64,000 nucleotides of DNA from Rheinheimera riviphila (GTDB taxonomy: Bacteria > Pseudomonadota > Gammaproteobacteria > Enterobacterales > Alteromonadaceae). A program made the translations under genes and the position numbers. Position 1 is the stretch's first letter; each line of letters starts with the position of its first letter. The stretch lies in assembly GCF_004005945.1 (NCBI RefSeq), contig NZ_SACS01000006.1, positions 62,001 to 126,000 of the forward strand, written 5' to 3'. The notes beneath the pieces were generated by a model that made no database searches, was not told the origin of the DNA, and worked only from the letters and a program-made list of their open reading frames with translations. Positions 26,520 to 35,016 of this stretch are shown in pieces.

Positions 26520-28484
26520 ATGAAAGTTTATCCGGAACATAAAACCAGAACGTCTGTGCTCGTCGTCAGTTTACTGGCCGTGTCGATTTTAGCGGGTTGC
26601 GAGAAGGCGACCGCTCCAGCCACTGAACCCGCTGCCGCAGTCGTTGCTGCCGATCAAGCGACAGATAAAGCTGCTGCGCCTGCATTTGCCAACTACAGTG
26701 CCGAGCAGTTTTATGCCACTAAGTCCTATCAGGGTAGCGCGATAAACCATAATGGTCAGTCGTTGCTGGTGGCTTCGGATGAAACCGGGGTCTTTAATTT
26801 GTACCGGGTCAGTCTGGATGGAAAAACCTGGCAACCGCTGACGACCTCAACCACTGACGCGGTGACGCCAGTTGATTGGTTCCCGAAGGATGATCGGGTG
26901 TTGTATACCGCCGATCAGGGCGGCAACGAACTGCACCACCTGTATGTATTGGAAGCTGACGGCAAAGTGGTGGATTTAACGCCGGGTGACAAACTCAAAG
27001 CGATGTTTGGCGGCTGGCTGGGTGATACGGCGTTTTTTGTGATGAGTAACGAGCGCGACCCAAAATTTTTCGATTTGTATCAGTACGATGCTAAAACCTA
27101 CGCTCGCACGCTGGTGTATCAAAACAACGAAGGTTTTGAAGTGGCGGCGATCAGTGACGACGGTCGTTATCTGGCGCTGAGCAAAGAGCGCACCAACGCT
27201 GACAACAACCTGTATTTACTCGATTTACAAGACCCAGCCAAAACCCCACTGCATATCACACCACACGATGGCAAGGTCACTTTTGCCGCGCATGGATTTA
27301 GTCGCGATGGTAAACAGCTGATTTTTGGCTCGGATCAAAGTTCGGAATTCAGTCAGGCATTTAGTTATGACCTTGCCAGCAAGCAAAGTGCGGTCTATCA
27401 GCAAGCGGACTGGGATATCAGCTACATCGGCTTTAGCAAAGACAACAAATACAAAGTGACCGCCATTAACGCAGATGCTTCCACCAAAATTCAAATCACC
27501 GACCAAAATACCGGCCAGCCGCTGCAGCTGCCAAAACTACCGGATGGCGATTTACGTGGCATCAGCTTTTCAGCAGATAGCCAGTATCTGAGCTTTTACG
27601 TCAACGCCGACAACAGTCCATCCAATTTATACGTCTGGAAAATTGGTGATGCCACCGCCAACCGCTTAACCCAGGCGCTCGACAGCACCATCAACGAAAA
27701 CAACTTGGTGATGAGCGAAGTGGTGCGGTTTGCCAGTTTTGATGGGGTGCAAATTCCGGCCTTGTTATATCAGCCAAAACAAGCCAGCGCCAATAGTCGG
27801 GTGCCGGCCGTTATTTGGATCCACGGTGGCCCGGGCGGACAATCCCGCACTGGTTACAGCCCGGTGATCCAACATCTGGTCAATCAGGGTTATGCGGTGT
27901 TGTCAGTGAATAACCGGGGTTCCAGTGGTTATGGCAAAACCTTTTTCCATCTGGATGATTTAAAACACGGTGAAGACGATTTGCAGGACATTGTTTACGG
28001 TAAAAAATATCTGCAGTCGCTGAACTGGGTCGCCACCGACCGCATTGGCGTCATGGGCGGCAGCTATGGCGGTTATCTGACGATGGCGGCGATGGCCTTT
28101 ACCGATGAATTTAAACTGGGCATCAATATTTTTGGCGTGACCAACTGGGTACGGACGCTGGAAAGTATTCCACCATGGTGGGAATCGTTCCGGGAATCTT
28201 TGTACGCCGAGCTTGGCGATCCGACCAAAGACGGTGAACGCCTGCGTCGCATTTCACCGTTATTTCATGGCGATAAAGTGAAAAAACCGGTGCTGGTGGT
28301 ACAAGGTGCCAATGATCCACGTGTATTGCAGGTGGAAAGTGACGAAATGGTCGCTGCCATCAAGAAAAACGGGGTGCCGGTGGAATATGTTTTATTCCCG
28401 GATGAAGGTCACGGTTTTGTCAAAAAAGCCAACCGCATCACCGCGCAAAATGCTTATTTAGCCTTTTTGCAGAAGTATTTATAA
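26520..28484 (+). CDS. Lipoprotein prolyl-oligopeptidase-family peptidase (S9)
   Basis: A 654-aa protein. A lipoprotein signal ends in LAGC, so it is anchored in an envelope membrane. A beta-propeller (about 50-400) is followed by an alpha/beta-hydrolase domain with Ser515 in GGSYGGY, Asp599 in GANDPR and His631 in DEGHGF, the S9 catalytic triad in order. AAGGA precedes the ATG at 26520; the frame upstream is spurious. The family cleaves short peptides, often after Pro or as acylaminoacyl/dipeptidyl peptidases. With the divergent receptor it likely processes imported peptides in the periplasm. Confidence 0.92.
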   Translation: MKVYPEHKTRTSVLVVSLLAVSILAGCEKATAPATEPAAAVVAADQATDKAAAPAFANYSAEQFYATKSYQGSAINHNGQSLLVASDETGVFNLYRVSLDGKTWQPLTTSTTDAVTPVDWFPKDDRVLYTADQGGNELHHLYVLEADGKVVDLTPGDKLKAMFGGWLGDTAFFVMSNERDPKFFDLYQYDAKTYARTLVYQNNEGFEVAAISDDGRYLALSKERTNADNNLYLLDLQDPAKTPLHITPHDGKVTFAAHGFSRDGKQLIFGSDQSSEFSQAFSYDLASKQSAVYQQADWDISYIGFSKDNKYKVTAINADASTKIQITDQNTGQPLQLPKLPDGDLRGISFSADSQYLSFYVNADNSPSNLYVWKIGDATANRLTQALDSTINENNLVMSEVVRFASFDGVQIPALLYQPKQASANSRVPAVIWIHGGPGGQSRTGYSPVIQHLVNQGYAVLSVNNRGSSGYGKTFFHLDDLKHGEDDLQDIVYGKKYLQSLNWVATDRIGVMGGSYGGYLTMAAMAFTDEFKLGINIFGVTNWVRTLESIPPWWESFRESLYAELGDPTKDGERLRRISPLFHGDKVKKPVLVVQGANDPRVLQVESDEMVAAIKKNGVPVEYVLFPDEGHGFVKKANRITAQNAYLAFLQKYL

Positions 28485-28493
28485 CAGCAAAAG

Positions 28494-28530
28494 CCCGTTG
28501 TCCCTGAAGTTTCAGGTACAACGGGTGTTT
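28494..28530 (+). terminator. Hairpin after S9 peptidase
   Basis: CCCGTTGT/ACAACGGG plus inner CCTGAA/TTCAGG form a 14-bp stem with symmetric bulges, followed by TGTTT, 10 bp after the stop. Confidence 0.75.
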
Positions 28531-28623
28531 AGCCTGCAACTTCAATGATGAAGGCCAGAAGTTATTGATCTTCTGGCCTGCTCTGTTTACCCTTGCGCTA
28601 TTGATGCTGCTTCGGATGTCACC

Positions 28624-29124
28624 ATGCCTGCCAAAACGCCAACCACTACTTTGCCGCTGACGACTGCCACTGAGCCGTTATCAGCCGACCGTTTGCAAGC
28701 TTTACATCTGGATCAGCAGCTGTGTTTTGCGATGTATTCCACTTCCTTGTTGATGACCAAAATTTATAAACCAATGTTGGATCAGCTTGGGCTTACATAT
28801 CCGCAATATCTTGTGATGCTGATTTTGTGGGAAAAGGACGGCCTGGCGCTGAAAGATATCGGCGAGCAGTTGCATATAGATTCCGGCGCCTTAACCCCGG
28901 TGATTAAACGGATGGAAGCGCAGGGCTTGTTAACCCGTCGCCGCCAGCCGGATAACGAGCGGACGTTAGAAATTTGCCTGACGCCAGCGGGCTTAGCGCT
29001 TCGGCCAGCCGCCAGTGAAATCAACCGCAATCTCGGGATGAAATGTGGCATGGCCGAGCCAGATATTATTGCGCTGCGTCAACAACTTATCGCGCTGCGC
29101 AGTAGTTTGCAGCGCGCTTTATAA
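28624..29124 (+). CDS. MarR-family regulator, OhrR-like
   Basis: A 166-aa protein. After a 27-residue Thr/Pro-rich extension comes LDQQLCFAMYSTSLLMTKIYKP...LGLTYPQYLVML, the OhrR signature with its peroxide-sensing Cys and the conserved Tyr pair. A winged helix (DIGEQLHIDSGALTPVIKRM) follows. OhrR proteins sense organic hydroperoxides and repress ohr; no ohr gene is in the window. It ends 4 bp from the convergent collagenase stop. Confidence 0.88.
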   Translation: MPAKTPTTTLPLTTATEPLSADRLQALHLDQQLCFAMYSTSLLMTKIYKPMLDQLGLTYPQYLVMLILWEKDGLALKDIGEQLHIDSGALTPVIKRMEAQGLLTRRRQPDNERTLEICLTPAGLALRPAASEINRNLGMKCGMAEPDIIALRQQLIALRSSLQRAL

Positions 29125-29128
29125 CCGT

Positions 29129-30097
29129 TTAATTGGCGCTATTTTTGCCGCTGCTCACAACCGGAGTTACGGCTATTCCGGTAACTGCTTGCTGCTTCAG
29201 CCACAGACTAAACTCCTGATCCATCGAAGTTCCCCAGCTGCGAACCAATGCCTGATATCTGGGATAATCACCGTTTCGAAGTAAATTCAGCATCCTGTCC
29301 ACTTGCGGCCTTTGTTGTTCCAGTAAAAAACGGGCCGCCAGATAACCCCAGCGATAAATCCGATCGCTGCCGTGATTGCGCTCATAACCGGTGTGAAACA
29401 ACTCGCTGAGTTTAAATTGCTGGGTTGTCGCCAGTTTCAAGGCTTCCGGATTGTCTGCGCCATGCGCCACATATTCGGCCATGCCCTCGGTCCACCAGAT
29501 TAAATAAGGCGTGTCGGGCGCTGGCGTCGGGCAGTTTTCTGGCGGTGCATGCGAGTCGTGCAACGTGGCACAAAAATCACCATATAAGTTAAAACGCCCA
29601 TCCAGATAATGCACAAACTCATGGCTTAAATTCCATACCTGGCCTTGCTCGCGCTGATAAGCAACAAACTCGGCCTGATTTCCCGGCAGATCCGGAAAAC
29701 CCTCCAGATACATCCCACCGTTGTCGGTAGGCATCTGAAAATGCTGACCAGCGAATTCGACATACTGCTGTTTTGACTGATAAATATTGGCGCGTAGCAT
29801 GGTGTTGTGATCGTGCTTCACCGGCTTGCCCGCAGTTTGAAACAACTGATGAAACCGCTGTTCGATGGCGGCAAGTTGGGCACAGGCCGCTTGTTGTTGC
29901 GGCTGAGTTAGGGCCGCCGAGCGCAAAGTCAGGCTGGTGCTGCATTGGTGCTGCTGACTGAGGATTTGATCCACGCTGGCGGTTTTTCGGGTGGCGGCCG
30001 GATTGGCATTGGCGATGCCACTCACAATCAAACTGCTTATCAGCAAACAGCTGTTGAGCAAGCCCTGGCACCTGAATAAAAACATCATCTTCGTCAT
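29129..30097 (-). CDS. Miniature M9-type collagenase
   Basis: A 322-aa exported protease with a signal peptide (about 1-31, GIANA). Zinc ligands are H159-E-F-V-H163 and a downstream Glu (E204 or E208) in WWTEGMAEYV. The preceding STDNGGMYLEG-like segment (MPTDNGGMYLEG, 122-133) and HYLDGRFNLYGDF are specific to Vibrio-type M9A collagenases. Typical enzymes are 600-900 aa with an N-terminal activator domain and C-terminal PKD/binding domains; here only the catalytic part exists. It is divergent from the 3-hydroxyproline operon, sharing a 135-bp control region. It should attack collagen or gelatin outside the cell, unless the missing activator domain makes it a peptidase for small fragments. 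Confidence 0.85.
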   Translation of the reverse strand: MTKMMFLFRCQGLLNSCLLISSLIVSGIANANPAATRKTASVDQILSQQHQCSTSLTLRSAALTQPQQQAACAQLAAIEQRFHQLFQTAGKPVKHDHNTMLRANIYQSKQQYVEFAGQHFQMPTDNGGMYLEGFPDLPGNQAEFVAYQREQGQVWNLSHEFVHYLDGRFNLYGDFCATLHDSHAPPENCPTPAPDTPYLIWWTEGMAEYVAHGADNPEALKLATTQQFKLSELFHTGYERNHGSDRIYRWGYLAARFLLEQQRPQVDRMLNLLRNGDYPRYQALVRSWGTSMDQEFSLWLKQQAVTGIAVTPVVSSGKNSAN

Positions 30098-30232
30098 AAA
30101 TTCTCCGGAAACTGTTTACTTTCAATTCAAATATATTGTATACAATATTCTATATCAAGGGTTTTCACTTGTACGCAGTGCACGAAGCAGTGCCGGTACC
30201 AGAACTAATACCAGGCCGGAGCAGAAGTTTAT
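30098..30232. promoter_or_regulatory. Divergent control region, collagenase / hydroxyproline operon
   Basis: 135 bp rich in A/T, with a perfect 16-bp palindrome at its centre (30133-30148) placed to control both directions. Confidence 0.7.
30133..30148. promoter_or_regulatory. Perfect palindrome, GntR-type operator candidate
   Basis: ATATTGTATACAATAT is a perfect 16-bp palindrome with the TTGTATACAA core seen at operators of several FadR-like (FCD) GntR regulators. No GntR gene lies in the window; the OhrR-type gene nearby is not expected to bind such a site. Confidence 0.6.
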
Positions 30233-31351
30233 ATGCAAAGCTTTCAGCGATTTGCAAAGTGGCAACCGCCACTCGATCACAAGGCATCTTCAGCAGCACC
30301 TGCGGTTGAAATCAGCACGCTCGATTGTCACACCGGTGGCGAACCGCTAAGGATCATCACTGCAGGTTTTCCTGAGCTACAAGGCGATTCAGTGCTGGCG
30401 AGGCGCCGTGATTGTCAGCAGCGTTTTGATGGTTTACGCCGGGCGCTGATGTGGGAGCCGCGTGGTCATGCCGATATGTACGGCTGCATTATCGTCTCAC
30501 CAGAGCGCGCCGACAGTGAGTTTGGGGTGATTTTCCTGCATAACGAAGGCTATAGCACCATGTGTGGTCATGCGATGATTGCGCTGGCCAAAGTGGCAGT
30601 GGAAGCCGGCGTGGTGCCAATGACGGAGCCTGTTACTTCCTTTGCAGTCGATGCGCCTTGTGGCCAGATCCGGTTATTTGCTGAGGTCAAGCAAGGGCGG
30701 GTGCAGCATTGTTGGTTTCATAATGTGCCATCTTTTGTGGTGGCGAGCGACCAGCCGCTGCATTTGCCGGGCATTGGCGATTTACGCTACACCCTCGCCT
30801 ATGGCGGTGCTTTTTATGCGTATGTCGACGCGGCCAGTATTGGGTTGTCGCTGGCGGCGAGCAATCACCGGCAAATTATTGACCTGGGTCAGCGCATTAA
30901 GCTGGCGCTGGCGGCACAAATTGAGCTTCAGCATCCGTTTGAGCCGGATTTAAATTTTTTATATGGGACTATCTTCTACGGCGCGCCGCTGTCCTCCGGC
31001 GCACCGCTCAATTTTAAAGAAGCAAACCATCCAGCCAACACCACCAGCCCAGCCAACATGCGCAACGTCTGTGTGTTTGCCGATGGCGAGCTTGACCGTA
31101 GCCCAACCGGCAGCGGCGTTTCCGGTCTTGCCGCCATTTTGCAGCAACAAGGCCAGCTGGCGGTCGGTGAATCCCTGGTGATCGAAAGCATTCTCGGCTC
31201 GCAGTTTCAGTTATCCATAGTTGATTTGGTGCAATACGGCCGCTATCCGGCGGTGATCCCGCGGGTGCAAGGTCAGGCTTATGTCACCGGTCGCCAACAG
31301 TTTTATCTTGATCCTCAGGACCCCTTTGCAGAAGGATTTATCTTCCGATGA
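30233..31351 (+). CDS. trans-3-hydroxy-L-proline dehydratase (proline racemase family)
   Basis: A 372-aa protein of the proline racemase fold. The first catalytic position is Cys111 (STMCGHAMIAL), but the second is Thr292 (DRSPTGSG) instead of Cys. This Cys/Thr pair marks trans-3-hydroxy-L-proline dehydratase (as in human L3HYPDH) rather than racemase or 4-hydroxyproline epimerase, which have Cys/Cys. The segments EPRGHADMYG, LHNEGYSTMCGHA and AYGGAFYAYV also match L3HYPDH. The product is delta-1-pyrroline-2-carboxylate, the substrate expected for the reductase two genes on. Its TGA overlaps the next ATG. Confidence 0.9.
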   Translation: MQSFQRFAKWQPPLDHKASSAAPAVEISTLDCHTGGEPLRIITAGFPELQGDSVLARRRDCQQRFDGLRRALMWEPRGHADMYGCIIVSPERADSEFGVIFLHNEGYSTMCGHAMIALAKVAVEAGVVPMTEPVTSFAVDAPCGQIRLFAEVKQGRVQHCWFHNVPSFVVASDQPLHLPGIGDLRYTLAYGGAFYAYVDAASIGLSLAASNHRQIIDLGQRIKLALAAQIELQHPFEPDLNFLYGTIFYGAPLSSGAPLNFKEANHPANTTSPANMRNVCVFADGELDRSPTGSGVSGLAAILQQQGQLAVGESLVIESILGSQFQLSIVDLVQYGRYPAVIPRVQGQAYVTGRQQFYLDPQDPFAEGFIFR

Positions 31352-32481
31352 ATACAGGAATTCCAATGCTGGCGCCGTTGCAGCCACAGTTTGCCAATCG
31401 TCTGGCGGCGTTTCGCCAAGCGATGCAACAAGCCAATCAACAGGCGGCGCTGATTTTTGGCGCTGAGAATTTACGTTATCTGGTGAACTACGCCGGTGAA
31501 GCGGCTTGTGTGGTGTTGACCCAGCACAGCGTGGCTTTGATCACCGATTACCGTTTTGAAGCACAGGCGCGGCAGGAATGCGCAGTGGCGCAAAATGGCT
31601 GCCGGGTGATTTGTCGTGATCGTGATCAGCAGCGTCTTGGCGAAGCACTGGCGCTGGAGTTTGCGGCGCAGCAAGTGAGCCGTGTCTGGTATGAAGCTGA
31701 GTCGGTGAGTGTGCAGCAATGGCAACTGCTGCAACAGGATTTGTCGGCTTTTCACTTCAGCCCTTGCTTACCGGTGCTGACCAGCTTGCGGATGGTGAAA
31801 GACGACTGGGAAGTGGTGCAAATTCAGCGGGCGGCGCAAATTGCCGATGCTGCTTTAGCCCAAACCTTGCCACTGTTGCAACCGGGCATCACCGAAATCG
31901 ATTTTGCCACCGAACTTGAATATCGGTTGAAAAAGCTTGGCGCTGAAGCCTTGTCGTTCGCGACTATTGTTGGTTTTGGCGCACGTTCCGCCTTGCCACA
32001 TGCTTTGCCTGGCACGCAGCGGCTGAAAAAAGGCGACTTAATTCTGGTGGATTTTGGCGCTGTGGTGAACGGGTATCGCAGTGATATGACCCGCAGTTAT
32101 GTCGCAGGCAAAGCCGATTTATTGCAGTTGCAGCTGTTTCAGGCGGTGCAACAAGCGCAGCAAGCCGCGTTAAAAGCCGTGAAAGCCGGGGTTTCGGCCA
32201 GTGCGTTATTTGCCATTTCCGATCAGGTGTTACAGCGCTCCGAATTTGGGCGTTATGCCGGGCCAGGGCTTGGTCATGGCGTCGGGTTGCAGTTGCACGA
32301 ACAACCTTTTTTAAGCCCCGGCAACGAGCTGAAATTACCAGCCGGCGCTGTGGTGACCATCGAGCCAGGGGTTTATCTGCCCAATTATGGCGGGCTGCGA
32401 CTGGAAGATGATGTGCTGGTAACGGCACATGGTTATCTGCAGCTGACCAAAGCGCCCCAGCAGTTTGCGCTGGAATGCTAA
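31348..32481 (+). CDS. M24 Xaa-Pro peptidase (prolidase/aminopeptidase P type)
   Basis: A 377-aa protein with a creatinase-like N-domain and a pita-bread catalytic domain. The metal ligands are in order: two Asp in VDFGAVVNGYRSDMTRSY, His in GLGHGVGLQLHE, Glu in TIEPGVYLP and Glu in LRLEDDVLV. It removes residues next to proline or hydroxyproline from imported peptides, the last step before free imino acids. ATGA overlap with the dehydratase gene supports 31348; an ATG at 31366 with AGGA upstream is an alternative. Confidence 0.9.
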   Translation: MNTGIPMLAPLQPQFANRLAAFRQAMQQANQQAALIFGAENLRYLVNYAGEAACVVLTQHSVALITDYRFEAQARQECAVAQNGCRVICRDRDQQRLGEALALEFAAQQVSRVWYEAESVSVQQWQLLQQDLSAFHFSPCLPVLTSLRMVKDDWEVVQIQRAAQIADAALAQTLPLLQPGITEIDFATELEYRLKKLGAEALSFATIVGFGARSALPHALPGTQRLKKGDLILVDFGAVVNGYRSDMTRSYVAGKADLLQLQLFQAVQQAQQAALKAVKAGVSASALFAISDQVLQRSEFGRYAGPGLGHGVGLQLHEQPFLSPGNELKLPAGAVVTIEPGVYLPNYGGLRLEDDVLVTAHGYLQLTKAPQQFALEC

Positions 32482-32517
32482 GCCAAAACTGCCCTTTTAT
32501 TTTTAGAGAAGTACGCA

Positions 32518-33459
32518 ATGCAAATTATTAGTGCACAACAAGTGGATCAAGTGCTGGATTTTCCGCTTTTGATCAATGCTTTACAGCAAGGTTTTGCCAA
32601 AGAGTTCACGATGCCGCCACGAAAGGTGTGGCCGCTGACACCGGGTTTTCCGGAAGCTTTTGCCTTATTACCGGCCTGGAATGAACAGGTGATTGCGGTG
32701 AAAGCCTTTAGTTATTTCCCGAATAATGCCCAGCAACAATTACCTGCGTTACACGCCAGCATTTTGTTGTACCGGCGCGATAACGGCGTGCCACTGGCCT
32801 GGGTCGAGGGCAGCAGCGTGACTTGCTGGCGCACCGCCGCAATATCGGCGTTGGCGTCCCGTTATCTGGCGCGGCCGGATTCCCGCACCCTGTTATTACT
32901 TGGCAGTGGCCGATTGGCGTTGCCGCTGCTGCAAGCGCATCTGGCGGAACATGATTTACACACTGTGCTGTTGTGGAGCCGTAATCAGGCGGCGGTGCGT
33001 CAGCTTAGTCACAAAGTGCAGCAGCTCTATCCACGGCTGCAAGTGCAAGTGGTGCAAGACATCAATGAAGCCTGTCAGCAATCCGACATCATCGTTGCCG
33101 CCACCGGTTCAGCGACGCCTTTGCTATTTGGTAAGCATATTCCGCTGGGCTGTCACGTCGACTTGCTTGGGAATCACAGCCCGCAGCAACGCGAATGTGA
33201 CACTGAGTTAGTCCGGCGCGCTTCGGTCTATGTCGATGATTGCAACAATGTGCTGAATGAAGCGGGCGAGCTGTTGATCCCAATTGCCGAGCAGCAATTT
33301 TCCGCGAGCGACATTCGCGCTGAATTGGCTGAACTATGCCGCCGCAATCTGCCAGCGCGGCAACATCGTGATGAAATCACGCTGTTTAAATCCGTAGGTA
33401 CTGCGCTCAGTGATTTGCTTTGTGCCGAACTCGTATTGCAGCGCCCCTACTTCAACTAG
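32518..33459 (+). CDS. Ornithine cyclodeaminase/mu-crystallin family, probable pyrroline-2-carboxylate reductase
   Basis: A 313-aa protein with a Rossmann segment (LLLLGSGRLALPLLQAHL) preceded by the family Arg/Lys residues (KAFSYFPNN, SSVTCWRTAAISALASRYLARPD). The family includes ornithine cyclodeaminase and NAD(P)H-dependent delta-1-pyrroline-2-carboxylate reductase (LhpI). Placement after a trans-3-hydroxyproline dehydratase strongly favours the reductase, yielding L-proline. It lies 36 bp after the peptidase gene, 24 bp before the transporter, same strand. Confidence 0.85.
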   Translation: MQIISAQQVDQVLDFPLLINALQQGFAKEFTMPPRKVWPLTPGFPEAFALLPAWNEQVIAVKAFSYFPNNAQQQLPALHASILLYRRDNGVPLAWVEGSSVTCWRTAAISALASRYLARPDSRTLLLLGSGRLALPLLQAHLAEHDLHTVLLWSRNQAAVRQLSHKVQQLYPRLQVQVVQDINEACQQSDIIVAATGSATPLLFGKHIPLGCHVDLLGNHSPQQRECDTELVRRASVYVDDCNNVLNEAGELLIPIAEQQFSASDIRAELAELCRRNLPARQHRDEITLFKSVGTALSDLLCAELVLQRPYFN

Positions 33460-33483
33460 TTAAAAAAACTCAGAGACAAACCG

Positions 33484-35013
33484 ATGAGCACAGTCCGACG
33501 TAGCCCTTTTCCGGCGACTTTTTATGTCGCCAATACCATGGAAATTTTCGAACGACTGGCCTGGTACGGCTTTTTCAGTTTGTCTTCTTTGTATATGACG
33601 AGCCCAACCAGCCACGGTGGCCTGGGGTTTAGCGATCAGGAGCGGGGTTTATTGCAGGGCATGATCCCGTTTTTGCTGTATTTACTGCCGGTGTTAACTG
33701 GCGCGCTGGCCGATCGATACGGCTATCGGCGCATGTTTTTATGCTCTTTTGCGCTGATGGCACCGTCTTATTACCTGCTGGGGCAAGTCGAAACTTTTTG
33801 GGCATTTTTTCTGGCTTTTACCGCAGTCGCAGTTGGCGCGGCCTGTTTTAAACCAGTCGTGGTGGGCACCGTCGGCCGTTGTAGTGATGACAGTAATCGC
33901 GGCTTGGCCTTTGGCGTTTTTTACACCATGGTCAATATCGGCGGTTTTGTGGGGCCGCTGATCGCGGGTTATTTACGGGCGATCAGTTGGGACTGGGTGT
34001 TTGTGATGTCCTCAATCTGGATTTTAATCAACTTTATTCCGGCGCTGTTTTGGTATCGCGATCCGGTGGTCAATACCGCAGATCAGCGCACAGTGCGCCA
34101 GGTGTTGCAGGAAATGCTGCAGGTGCTGGGTAATGGCCCTGTAGTGTGTTTTCTGTTGCTGCTGACCGGTTTTTTTACCGCGTACAATCAGCTGTTTATC
34201 ACCTTGCCGGTGTATTTACGCGATTACGTCGACACCCGCGATTTGGTGCACATGCTGGCGGCCTGGTCACCGGCGCTGCTGGATTATTTTGCCGCGGTGA
34301 ATATTCCGCAGCTGGCGGCGGCTTTACCTGCGCTGGCGACGAAATTCGCCTCGCTGCCAGCCGCCGAGTGGCAAAGTTTGGTGCTGGAACTGGCGCACCA
34401 CAAAATTCTATTGCCGCCAGCCGAGATGGCGGCGGGCTTGCAGGCGTTGTCGCAGCAACAACTGAACGCTGAACAGTTGGCCAGCCAGTGGGCTGCTGAA
34501 TACCGGCAGATCAACCCGGAATATATTGTGAATTTGGGTTTTGCCACCATCGTGCTGGCGCAAATTGCCATCAGTACCTTTATTCAGCGCTGGCCAGCCA
34601 TGCCGGTGCTGGTGGTTGGTACTTTGGTGATGGCCGCTGGTTTGCTGGGTTGTGGCCTGTCCGGCATGTTGCTGGTTGGCGGTGTGACGGTCGTGGGCGC
34701 TGTGGTGGTATTTTCCTGTGGCGAGATGATTGCGTCGCCCAAAAGTCAGGAATATGTCGCCGCCATCGCACCACGCCATCAAACCGCGATGTATATGGGC
34801 TACTACTTTGTGGCGATGGCGCTGGGTAATTTATTTGCCGGTTTGTTGTCGGGTTTTGCTTATACCGTCATTGCCAAGCAGCTAAATCAACCCATGCTGA
34901 TGTGGGTTTTGTTTGCTGGTATTGCAGTGCTGACTGCCGCTGGCATGTTGATATTTCACTTCTGGGTGCAACGACTACACTTAGCTTCACCTGTTCCTTA
35001 CACTCAGAGTTAG
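33484..35013 (+). CDS. POT/PTR-family proton-coupled oligopeptide transporter
   Basis: A 509-aa major-facilitator protein with about 12-14 membrane segments. The POT signature E-x-x-E-R appears in EIFERLAWYGFF and FYTMVNIGGFVGPLIAGYL matches the second PTR motif. A soluble insertion of about 110 residues (about 255-350) between helices is unusual in length. It should carry di/tripeptides across the inner membrane. In this operon it likely imports proline- and hydroxyproline-containing peptides. Confidence 0.88.
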   Translation: MSTVRRSPFPATFYVANTMEIFERLAWYGFFSLSSLYMTSPTSHGGLGFSDQERGLLQGMIPFLLYLLPVLTGALADRYGYRRMFLCSFALMAPSYYLLGQVETFWAFFLAFTAVAVGAACFKPVVVGTVGRCSDDSNRGLAFGVFYTMVNIGGFVGPLIAGYLRAISWDWVFVMSSIWILINFIPALFWYRDPVVNTADQRTVRQVLQEMLQVLGNGPVVCFLLLLTGFFTAYNQLFITLPVYLRDYVDTRDLVHMLAAWSPALLDYFAAVNIPQLAAALPALATKFASLPAAEWQSLVLELAHHKILLPPAEMAAGLQALSQQQLNAEQLASQWAAEYRQINPEYIVNLGFATIVLAQIAISTFIQRWPAMPVLVVGTLVMAAGLLGCGLSGMLLVGGVTVVGAVVVFSCGEMIASPKSQEYVAAIAPRHQTAMYMGYYFVAMALGNLFAGLLSGFAYTVIAKQLNQPMLMWVLFAGIAVLTAAGMLIFHFWVQRLHLASPVPYTQS

Positions 35014-35016
35014 TGG

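Noticed and set aside
30233-31351. Proline racemase or 4-hydroxyproline 2-epimerase
   Set aside because: Both need a second catalytic Cys; this protein has Thr292 there, which fits 3-hydroxyproline dehydratase.
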